A DNA stretch of 64,000 nt from Litsea cubeba (lineage: Eukaryota; Streptophyta; Magnoliopsida; Laurales; Lauraceae). A program made the translations under genes and the position numbers. The stretch is from positions 15,951,423 through 16,015,422 of the forward strand of contig CM022955.1 in assembly GCA_012931725.1 (NCBI GenBank). Reading direction: 5' to 3'. The notes beneath the pieces are model-generated. The model had not been told where the DNA came from. It saw nothing but the letters and a program-made list of their open reading frames with translations, and made no database searches. Each line of letters opens with the position of its first letter. Positions within the stretch are counted from its first letter, which is position 1. Positions 44,944 through 56,689 of this stretch are shown in pieces.

Positions 44944-47900
44944 CTGTTTGAAATGTTAGAATTAATACTGGCAAAAAAGCATTAAAAACAGGACTAATAG
45001 CGAGGGGATTGACTTTTTGTTGTATTCTAACCTTGCGATTGCTGACAATGTCCTCATAATACAAGATCATATGGCGAGTACTATTGAAATAATGCAAAGA
45101 GTCCATAATCATCTGCTCGGCATGGCTAAGGTGTAGTATCAAAGTAGCAACGTTAAGCTTGGGCTTGAATTGTGCTAGTACCTCAGCCTGTAATAAGGAG
45201 ACAGAATATAAGCAGAATGAAAATCACATGCATAGATGTGTAGTCTATATCAACACCCATGCAACAACATTTTCCCCTTTTTCTGATGGGTAACAGATAG
45301 AAATTCTATTTAAGAGAATAAATAACGAAGTACAAAACCAGAGGAGAGAAAGGGGTTATAGAGAAATGTAACCCCATCCCACTATAACCAATTACATAAT
45401 AAAGCCCACCCACAGAGAGACTTTATAGAACCCCTGTTTGGCTAAAGCATCCACCATAATATTGGCAGATCTCACCACAAGATGAAATTGTTCTTGGCAG
45501 CACCTAGCCAAACTTCAACAAAGGATGTAATGCTGGACAGACCCATGGGTTGACCCTCCAATGGGCCCAGCCCATCCATCTCAACCAGTTCATTGGGCCC
45601 AGCCCACCTACCAGGCCATTAGTTTCTATTTATTTTATATTATTTACAATGTTGTAAAAATCGCTAGGCGGACGCTAGGCGGTGGGCATGGACTAGGGAT
45701 TAATTCCCGATTAATCCCCGCCTAGCCCGATTAATCCCCTCCTAGTCTGATTAATCCCCGCCTAGCGCCTAGGCGGTGACCGCCGACTAGCGCCTAGGCG
45801 GCCGCCTAGGCCGATTTTTGCAACAGTGATTATTTAGGGTTGTTTTAATGTTTTATATCTTTTAGTTTATTTAAATTCAGATTGTTTAATCCTGACCATC
45901 AATGTGTTGGATGATCCAGATTATTTCTAGGTTTTCTCATTTTTCCTTTATAAGCATTGTAAAGCCATTTGGCTCCTTAGTCGATGATTAATGAAAATTT
46001 TCACTGATTTTGGGGTGTCCCAAGTTCTCTCTTCTTCCTCGCCCGCGATGGGGAGTTTGGCATGAGGCCAATTTCCAGGAGAAAGCCTGACCTATCCCTT
46101 CCACCCTCCATCTCTAGTCCCTCCATCTCCGCCCGCCCCACGTCTGGTAGCCCACTCCACATCAATTGGTATCAGAGCTGAAGATCGATCCACTCGGCTT
46201 CGATGATTGGCAATACATCATCCCATCACCGTTCGGCACTATCAGAACCCAGATATGGCATAACCAGAACCACTACCAACAACTTCACTCCTATCATCAC
46301 CCTATCGCCAAACCCCTCCACCCAAAAATCCTTCCCTGCCGAGACCCAATCCCTTCGTGAAACCCTCCACTGCCAAGATTCATCTCAGATGTATTCCCAA
46401 AACCCCTAAACCCTAGTCTCTCAACACCTAATACTACCAACATAAACCATCAATCCCAGATCCCCGATCCCAAATTCCTCTCAGCATGAATCAACCTACA
46501 CCATCCCCAAATCGACCATCCCTAGTCCTAGCTGATCCATCCTACTTACCAAAAATCCCTAATCCCTGCACAACTCAATCCCACCCACCTGATCAAAACC
46601 CAAACACCGAACCATCTCTGCCATAAACCCTAAAACTAGATTCTCCAAATCCCCTTTGAACGATACCAAACCCAATGCCCAAAAACCCTTTTCTCCACAT
46701 TCCCAGTAACTGACCTAAAATCCTAATCATCATCAAAGCCCCACCATCCACACAGAAAATCCCCAAATCTGAACCCACCCATTCCAGACCAAACCCAACA
46801 TCCAAACCTAGTCCCAATCGCACACCCATCTTCCCAATTTCAACAAAAAAAAAAAAAAACAGAGAGATAGAAGAGAGAGAGCAGAGACCAAGAGAGAAAG
46901 AAAAACAAGAGAGAGAGAGAGAGAGAGAGCAGAGAAAAGAAGCAGAGATAAGTTGATTCAAAGAAGTGAAAAAGGAGGAAGATTTAAGAAGAAAGAGTAA
47001 CGGAGAAGAGAATCTGAAATTGTAAAAAAAAAGTACTTGGCACCGAAATAACACAACCGTCAGCCACATTGTGTCACCTCTCAATCGCTCGTCACCACCA
47101 CAGTCGGCAATGTTAATAACCAGTTACACCAAAAGCTCGAGCTGTTAGTGAACAACATAACAATTATATCAACACCCCCTCTCGAACGGGAAACCGTTCG
47201 AATTCGAAACCCAACCCAACAAACAGACGGAACAGACAGACCCGATAGACAGATGGAGGTAACATGCCTCCCAGGGGTTTCGAACTCGTGACCTTTGGCT
47301 CTGATACCATGTTAATAACCAGTTACACCAAAAGCTCGAGCTGTTAGTGAACGGCATAACAATTATATCAACAGGCAACAGCTTTGCACCACGGCCACAT
47401 AACTGCACCACCATTGTCATCTCCTCGTCGTAGAGCAGCAGCAAAGAGGGTCAATTCGAAACCCTCATCCGCTCTTCTTTGCATGCATTGCAATCGAGGC
47501 TAGCAAAGGAGCTCCACACGTGCTCTCATGTGACGCATGCTTAAGCCTGGAAAAAAAAAAAAAAAAGTTCAAGCACCACCAGCAGAGCCCATTGCCCACG
47601 TTCATTGCAGCCTTCTCGCCACCCGTTCGTCAGCAGCAACACCACCTCGGTCCCCATTGTCGTCGTCGTCTTCGTTGCAGCAGTTGATGTTGGACAGGAA
47701 TATGGTCCCCATCGGTTGACCCGCCAATGGGCCCGGCCCATCCATCTCGACCAATTCATTGGGCCCAATCCACCTACCAGGACATTAGTTTATATTTATT
47801 TATATTATTTATGGTTGTTTTAATGTTTTTGTCTTTTAGTTTATTTAAATTCAAATGTTTTAATCCTGGCCATCGATGTGTTGGATGGTCCAGATTATTT

Positions 47901-50900
47901 CTAGGTTTCCTCATTTTTCCTATATAAGCATTGTAAACCATTTGGCTCCTCAGTTAATGATTAATGAATATTTTATCGAGTGATTTTGGGGTGTCCCAAG
48001 TTATCTCTTCTTCCTTGCCCGCGATGGGGAGTATGGCGTGAGGCCAATTTTCAGGCGAAAGCTTGACCTATCCCTTCCACCCTCCATCTCTACCCGTCCC
48101 ACACTTAGTGCCCCGCTCCGCATCAGGATGTCATCTTGATCCAACAATCAAAGCTTTTTCTTCATTCTTTTTGTTTCCTTTTTTCATACTTTGAGACATT
48201 CTTTGATTTCTACGTTTCAATCCATAGTAATTCTTTGAACAGATACTTTTTTGTCTGGAGAGGAAAGGTGATCTTATGCTGGTGTAGTGAAACAATACCA
48301 AATGTGGCAGCAGCTGTCACCCAGATGTTGGCCCTTGATATTTCTTTCCTCAAACATCAAGCATTGCTTAAATCTTTTGACATCACTCTTTTTCAGAGTG
48401 ATGGAAGCATCATGTACTTGTATTTACTCTAGAAACCAGGGCAGATTTCATCAGTTTGAAAGGATGCAGCCAGCTCACAACATTTAAAGAACCTTTCAAG
48501 GGAGCCATTTAAAACAACTGAGAACCAAACCAAAGACATACAGGTGGAAAAAAAAAAAGCCAGAAGATGAATGAATTAGTTGTCAATCAATTTAATTGTC
48601 TTCCCCTCTTATAGTATTAGCTTATTCCATCAACAGCTGAAGACATACATGATAAACATTAATTGATTAGGGCATTGACCAACAACAATTTGTTTGTGAA
48701 ATCAGTCCTCATTAAAGCTTTGGTGAAGAGGTCAGCAATCTGGAGGTCCGAAGAGACATGAGGAAGGGAAAAAAAAACGCCATCAAAAGATTCCCTGATA
48801 AAGTTGCAATCAACTTCAATGTGTTAGGTACATTAATGAAAAGACGATCTGCAATCTGGATAGCACTGGTGTTGTCAGCATGAACAACAGTGGCAGTAGT
48901 CTAGTCTAAGCAAAGCCAAGTGTAGAAAGTAGTCGTTGAAGCCAAATAATGTTACGGACCTAACCAATATGCCAAAAGCCCCAGGACTGATGGAACGCGT
49001 CAAATCAAGCCTTATAACTATTTAGGATAGTAACAAATAATCTCATAGGCGGCGGATGACATCGCATGATATTCAGCCTCAGTGGAAGATTTAGATACTA
49101 TCTTGTATCTTGAAATCCAGGAACTCAAAGCAAAACCAAGATACATACCCAACCTGTCATGGAATGTCGAGTGTCTGAACATCCAACCCAGTCAGGCATC
49201 ACATTATACAGTGAGGCGAAGATCAAATCCAACAAGAAAAAAAAAATTTCCTCATTCTAGATTCCTAAGAAGATATCAAATGATCCATTTAACAGGTGCC
49301 AAGTGAAGATGCCTCGGCTTGGTCATAAATTGGTTAATGATGATTACTGTGTGTGAAATGCCAGGACAACTAATGGCCAAGTAGACAACGCTTCCAATAA
49401 GCTTTCTATAGACTGGGACCAGAGGTCTCCCATCATCTCGTAGGTACTTGACATTGAGTTCGAATGGAGCATCCACCGGAGAAGAATTTTCTAACCAGAC
49501 CATAGCAATAAGGTCTTTGGTACACTTTTGCTGATTTATGTAGAGACCTTTACTTGATTAGTAGACCTCTATTCTGACGAAGTATGTGAGTAGTCCAAGA
49601 TCTTTCATATGGAAGAAGCATGCAAGGATTTTTGGGACTCACATATACTAGCAGAATTCGTCCCCATGAGAATTATGTCATCGACATAGAAATAGTAATG
49701 CTAGTATTCCAAAATGAACATGGAAGAATCATACTTGCTTTGTTTATAGTGAATTTGAAGAAAAGCGTGATGGAACTTCTCAAACCATGCTCATGGAGCT
49801 GGCTTTAGTCCATAAGGAGAGCGACATAAGCAGCATTCTTCCTTGAGGTTCCCATGCAAGAATGCATACTTCATGTCCATTTGAAAGAAGGGCCAAGTTT
49901 GATACGTCGCAATAGCCAAAATGTCCGGACATTAGTCATTTTAGCAATCAAGCAGAAGACTCTTCATAGTTAACGTTATACTCTTGTTGATTTCCACAAG
50001 CAACAAGTTGACCTTATAGCGATCTAATTATCATCAGATCGAAGTTTGATACAGTAAATCCATTTGCTACCAATGGGTTTGGCATAAGAGGAATAGGGAA
50101 GAACAATGAGTTGGATTACTTTGAAGAGCATCAAGCTCCTATTTCATTGCTCACTGCCAATAATGATGCCTTACAGCCTGCGAATAAGAGTTTGGAATGA
50201 AAATCGAGGAAAAGTAGCAAATAATGATAAATGATCAAGGGGACGAGAGGGGTGTGCGGACCTGCAAGGGGAGGGAAGATCATGACCTAGATCAGGTGCC
50301 AGAAGTGGCCTATTTGCAATGTCATCGTAAAAGTTTCTCCAAATATACACAATCGCATGTTTAAACTTTGTTATAGATGGAGAATTAACTCCGCCTATGT
50401 TGGGGTATCCTTGACATAGCCGGTCCCAAGCCCAGACAAAGGAGGAGGGTTGTGCGTTAGGTAGCCGACAGCCAGCACAATACTCAGTCGGATTTTTTAT
50501 GGATTTGAGACCTAATGAAATTTGGTTTTATAGATGGAGAATTAGAAAATGTTACGGTAAATAGACAAATGGTGAAGTAAAAGCAAAATGTTGAAAAAAA
50601 ATTCAAAAAAAAACATCACAGTGAGAGATAAAAACACAGCGAAATTCTGGATCATAACAAAAGAAGCCCTTTTGGCGAAAAGCATAACCCAAAAAAGCAC
50701 ACTAAGTAGATGGAGTTGAAAGTTTGTGACGCTCTGACGCAGGGAGGTGCACAAAGCATACACAACCAAAAGTGTGAAGGTGATCATAACAAGTATATTG
50801 ATAAAGAGACGAAAATAAGGAGATTGATGCTAAAGTTTAGGGGATGGAAGACGGTAAATGAGATGAGCATCAGTAGAGATGGCTTGTACCCAGAAGGTGG

Positions 50901-53900
50901 ATGAAACCAAGGACTCTAAAAGCAAGGTTCATACAGCATTAAGTAGAGGTTGATTTATCCTTTCAGTCATCCCATCTTGTTGGCAAGTGCAAGGACAAAG
51001 TCTTTTGAGATATGATTACTTAATGTTGAAAAAAAGTTTGGAATTCATGAGAAACATATTCCTCCCTAATTCTGATCAAAGAATTTTGATTTTTTTTTTT
51101 CTTTTCTTTTCTATTCACTCTCTTGAGAAATGACTTTCATAGAAAATATGCAATAAAATGAGAAGCATTGACAAAATAATTTGACCCTGGCCCAACCCTC
51201 CCTCCCTTCACATAAAACCAAAATATGATCGTATGACCAAAGCAAATTATGTTAGAAATAAGGTCCAAATACAATAGTGGCGCAAGCCCAAGGGTTAAGA
51301 CTTGCGTGGAAAAGTGCCAAGGCACAAAACCGAGTGTCAAAGCACAATACAAGGTCTCTCCAGAGACTTCTACACAAGGACGCACCTCCAAAGGGATAAA
51401 ACCCACAATTCTATTAATCACCAACTCTGATTATTCCTTCTCTACAATGACATATACATAGAAATAAAAAAAAAAAATTGGGGACTAAGTCACCTAATCA
51501 AACTAGGAAACTAACACAAATTAGAAACTATCCTAAATACAACTCATTAAATAAAATTGAAAAGCTAATCCTAATTACAACTCAATAATAAAATAAGAAA
51601 CTAAATTGGATTTGCATCACTTGGGTCCCACACATGATGCCTGGCATCATTCTCCCCAGCTTGGAGAGAACTCGACCTCGAGTTATGTAGATTTCCTCCT
51701 AGGTCGAAAATCCACCACATACTTCCAATATTTTTGTTGATCTTCATACCCTTCGCATGGTTTGAAAGCTTCACTTGATCTTTTTCACCAAGTAGAATTC
51801 AGGTATCACTTCTTTTGGTAGTCACTGTTTGCTTGGAAGTGCGGTCAAATCATTGCATACTTCAATTGTAGAATCCGCACCGTCAAATCGCAATGCTCAA
51901 GTTTCCATCGTTGATCCCCGAATACAAAGTCAATGTGAGGGACCTTAGCGAATGGATCTTTTTTGTGAACTCATGATGCAAACCCTAGGGTTAGGGCTTC
52001 AGGGGAAGTGCTGAAGAACATGTCCACAGACACTTCAAACACACCTCCGCAGAGACTTCCACACGAGGAAGCACCTCTCCGAGGGAAGAAAACCCACGAT
52101 AATTATTATTGCAATACCCAAGTCTAAGATTTCTATCTCTTACATTGCATATAAATAGGAAGACAAAACTTGGTCGCTAAGAAACCTAATCAAACTAGGA
52201 AAGTATATAGAATCAACTTAGGCAATAAGAATTCTAATCCTAATTACAATTAGAAACCTGCTGACTAATAATTAAGGAAATAAAATAAATATCCCTAAAC
52301 TATCTTGGGTGGGACCACTTGTGGGCCCATTCTGCATCATTTCACTGCAACAATAGGTTTGTTCTCTGATGATAAAATTAGCTTCTTCAGAAGTGGCACT
52401 ACGATCAGATCCATCACATATGCAGTTGGCTTGCTAACCATTTCCAATTCTTCAATTCTTGGGTCTTCTTCCAAATGGATGTTTTGGGCCAAATGTAGTC
52501 GTGGAATCTTTTGTGTCCCTTGGCTTCTCAATGTCAGTTTGGATATCCACTACCGCGGGTTCCACAACATGGGCTTTGGTTATTTGAGGGTGACTTTCCT
52601 TCTTGAGGCATAACTTTTAACAAATGAGTGTGTTTAAGCATGTGCTCAACACGAATTGCTTCCCAATATGCCTCACGAATAGTCTTGAAGTCATTCATTT
52701 TCTCCAATATACCCCAATATGCCTCACGAATAGTCTTGAAGTCATTCATTTTCTCCAATATACCCGGTCTCAAACCTCTAAAAAAACTAGTTAAATCATG
52801 TTCTTCATTATCATAATCCACATACGTCTTGCAGCCTTGAAAATTGATTGGTATATTCAGTTACCATCAAGTACAAACAAACCCCCCCCCCCCCAAGCGT
52901 CCCCGTCTCAAACTAAGAAATTGCTTAAAATAGTCTTCATTCTCAAAATACCATTTTCCATATTTAAGCGCATATATCATTCTTTGAAGTTCAATGTAGA
53001 ATTCACTGATATGCAATTTCTTATTTGACTTGGATGTAAGAATGGACTGACCTTTTATGTAGATCTACTCTCCACGAATACGCTAGCAAAAATGGATATG
53101 AAATCCGACTTTAGATGGTTCCGATATTGCAAAAAGAAATATCGGCCCTTGATCTTGGTCAAACCTGCGTGTTGACCAGATCTGCTGATGTCAACACCTT
53201 TGCTGATTTTACTCAACTGCTGGGCTTGGCTTCTTTCAAACTGGGGCCTTGGATGAATCGGGTTGATCTGCATTGAATTTGGATCCAATCCAAGTTTTGA
53301 ATAAAACACTACAAAATTTGTGGTACTGAAGTGTACCAAATGAAGTGACTTGAAAAGAAGTGTGCAGGGAAAAGAGATCGTCCCTCTCACTTTCCCTTAT
53401 TTTCTTCTCCTTGTTTTTGAGCCAGTGAAGAAAGAGACGAGGGTTTGTTTGGTCAAGCAATGACGATGACGAAAAACTTTACAATGGCCTCCTCTCCAGC
53501 AATGGAAAGACGCCTGAAGCAGAAAAACTTTGCAGATCTGTGATGTCTGAAATAGATCAGAATGGTGACCCACCTCTGCACACTCCATACACAGTGATCA
53601 AGCAGTGGCCCACCAAAGTCGGTCTCTCATTTCTGCAACCAGATCCGACGAGCTCCTCCTTTGCTTTGTTCAGGTTCAATGGCAGAATACTTTTTTTCTT
53701 TTTTTATGGTAACTTGTATTGATAAAAAAAAAGGAACTTTACAAAAGAGCTTTACATATAAAAAACAGCCACCTCCCAAAAGGAGGGGAAACAAAAACAA
53801 GGAGAGGGAAAGAGAGAACCAAATCAAATTGAAGTGACTTCCCTCCAATTGAATATAATTGCATCAGTAGATAAGCCCCAAAAATCTGGAAGATAGGAGA

Positions 53901-56605
53901 CCCACGAGGCAATGTAGAATTTCATTCTAAGGATTAAGTCTTCTTGGGAGGAAGCAATCCCTTCAAAACACCTTCTATTTCTCTCTTTCCAAATCGTCCA
54001 GATGCAAGCCAAAAAAGAGAGGTGCCACATGATCTTCCCTTTAGAGGTAGTAATCAGGCTAGCCCACTGATGGAACAGGTCGTGTAAGGACTGCGGCATG
54101 ACCCAACTACAATTGAACTCGTCCAGGATCGCAGACCAAAGGGCTTTCGTCTGCTTGCAATGGAGCAAAAGATGATCAACTGATTCCTCGTTCGCTAAGC
54201 AGAGGGGGCAAGCATTGACAAGGAGGATATGTCTGCGGCGAAGATTATCCGTTGTTAAAATAAATTTACGAAGAGCAAGCCAAGTAAAAGCGATGACTCT
54301 GGGAGGGGCTTTGATCTTCCATAATGATGACCAACTTCGAGAAGCCACTAAAGTGGTCGATAAGGTTTGGCACCTTTTTTCTTTTCTTTTTTTTTTTCCT
54401 GATTAGGGTTTCTAGATGGTGGCCATGCTGTTGAGATTGGGGAATGTGTTTTGGTTGGGCTGGTTTTGGAGACGGTGGGTGGGTTGGGGTTTTCGATGGC
54501 TAGAAATAGGGTTTCAATGGAGTTGGTTTCGGGACAGTGGAACGAATAGATTCTGAAGATGGGATTGGAGATAATTTGGATGGTTGGTGAGGTTACGGGA
54601 AAGAGATGATGGAAAGGGGATAGTAATTGGGTAGGATTCGAGAAAAAAGTGCCGAGGCACAATATCAAGTGCCGAAGCACAATACAAGGTCTCCACAAAG
54701 ACTTCTACATGAGGACACACCTCGAAGGGATAAAACCCACAATTCTATTAATCATCAACTCTGATTATTCCTTCTCGACAATGTCATATAAATAGGAAAA
54801 AGAAAACTTAGGGACTAAGTCACCTAATCAAACTAGGAAACTAACGCAAATTAGAAACTATCCTAAATACAACTCATTAAATAAAATTAAAAAACTAATC
54901 CTAATTACTACTCAATAATATAATAAGAAACTAAATTGGAATTGCATCACTTGGGTCACACACGTGATGCCCTGCATCAAATACACAAATGGAAAGTGCA
55001 AACTTTCGACACTTAAAAGTGGTCAATGGTCAAAATATAATCGGACACTGCAATCCGGCAAACACCTTCACTATAGTCAAGGCAAAAGACTTCCAAACTA
55101 TTTGAAGTAGAAGTGGATACTGGACTTTGCCTTGATTTCTATGAAGGAATTGTTGGAGAATCCCAACCCACCTCCCTCCCACAAACCGTGCAATCTCTTA
55201 CAACCTTTTTCCTACGGGCGGAGATGCCAGATAATCCAGGGAAAAAATTTGAGTCTCCCTAGATGTCCTCCCAAAATCTCACCCCCTCTCAATTACCAAC
55301 TAAAAATTTAGAACACACCCCCTGGCCCCCACCAAAACCCAAAAAAAAAAAAAACCACTTCCTCATTTCCCCCTCCTCTCTTTCTAAAAGTTAATGGGAG
55401 GTTTGTCAATTTTGAATTGTCCTCATTCCTTACACACCCACACCCACACCCACATTTTTATTCCTCAACTAGCAAATTGCTTTGGCTCCTACCCTCTAAT
55501 ACCTCCATGGAGCCTCCCTCTACCCTAATCACCACCACCACTTAGATAGCAATGCACAATTTTTCTCTCCAATGGTCCCATCCTCATTCCTCTATTTTCT
55601 ATATATCAGCAAACTGTTTCCCAATTTAGCAAATGTATCTGTTTTTTTGCCACCCCTTCACATCTTATAAGAATTTCCTTTGTATTCTTTCCAGCAAGTT
55701 GGCCATTTTGCCCGGATTTTTAGCTTGATCCAACTGCTCAAATATGGGTATTACTTTACCATGAAGCTGTTTCTTTTTTCAAAATTTCCCATTGCTAGAT
55801 CCAGGTGGATAGCTCTTGGATTTAGCCCTGAGGCAATTCAAGATAATTAAATGGAATGCACAGCTTGTTGCATCCCATGGATGTAGTGAGGAATGAAATC
55901 ATTGACGCCTCTAGAGCTACTCCAACCACAGCACTTTTTGACACATTAATCCACAAGCCAAACATCACTTGAAAGATACTCATAAAAGATGAGGCTCATT
56001 GTACTTGCTCTTTTGAAAGAGTTGAAGGATGATGGTGTTGTCTAGAAAATGTAGATGAGAAATGGAGATACGCAAGGATTCAAGTTGGAATCCTAAAATA
56101 AGATCTCCTATTACACCCACTTTAGGATCTCTTAGATCCTCCCCTCCTAACCTCGTGATTTATTGGTGAAGCTGGGCCTTGATTCCCTCTTCTCCCAAGA
56201 TCCTTTTTTTTCCTTGGACTTCAGATCTCTCTCCTACAAATCATTCGGCATTCTTTCAAGGTCTTCCTCCCATCTTTTCCATCATAAAAAATCCAGTGCC
56301 CAGAAAAAATATATAAAAAACATAAAAAAAAGAAAGAAGAATAACTAGGAGAGCCCCATGTCCTCAATTACCCTCCTAAATGGATAAGTTGTAACCTCAT
56401 TCGTAGGCCCCAGCTGCTAGTGAAGTAAAAAGAAGAAGAAGAAAAACAGCCAACTAATAAAGAGATTAGAGAATGACTAGTTGAGGGAGAGAGAGCAGAG
56501 GGCTGGTTCGGCTGAGATCGAGAGCAGAGAAAAGAAAGGAAAAAAAAAAGAAGAAAAAGAAAAAGAGTGTACCAGGATATACTGCCTGCCAGCACCAGCC
56601 ACCAA

Positions 56606-56689
<84 letters not shown>

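Larger units (their letters stand above)
45528..48125 (+). mobile_element. Small non-autonomous LTR retroelement in the intron (antisense to the gene)
   Basis: LTR 1 (45528-46164, including a 182-bp MITE) and LTR 2 (47685-48125, 441 bp) align from TRATGYTGGACAG to CTCCRCATCA. GGATG flanks both sides (45523-45527 and 48126-48130). A primer-binding site follows LTR 1 directly. The 1.5-kb internal part has only low-complexity frames (Pro/Ser-rich, near 46166-46409) and no gag or pol motif, and a SMART-like element is nested at 47111-47373. It therefore depended on proteins supplied by other elements. The first base pair of LTR 1 (TA instead of TG) has mutated. Confidence 0.85.
51250..54979 (-). 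mobile_element. LTR retroelement with gag remnant, carrying a LINE insertion
   Basis: The left LTR (51250-51649) and the right LTR-like copy (about 54642-54979) align closely from about TGCCRAGGCAC to the ends at GCATCA. The left one is followed by a tract that reads AAGCTGGGGAGAA on the minus strand, a good polypurine tract, so the element reads on the minus strand. Outer flanks AATTA and AATAC match at 4 of 5 bases. The interior has gag-like frames near 52337-52821, a second LTR-like stretch at 51966-52345, and a truncated LINE at 53686-54363. The first 110 bp of the right LTR are missing or replaced (54364-54641 is unrelated). No pol was found. Confidence 0.65.

Noticed and set aside
46593..47084. 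163-codon minus-strand frame in the small LTR element
   Set aside because: Low-complexity Phe/Ser/Leu sequence from a purine-rich stretch; no gag or other domain recognised.
48136..48432. 98-codon plus-strand frame
   Set aside because: Antisense in an intron, no domain, no splice or promoter support.
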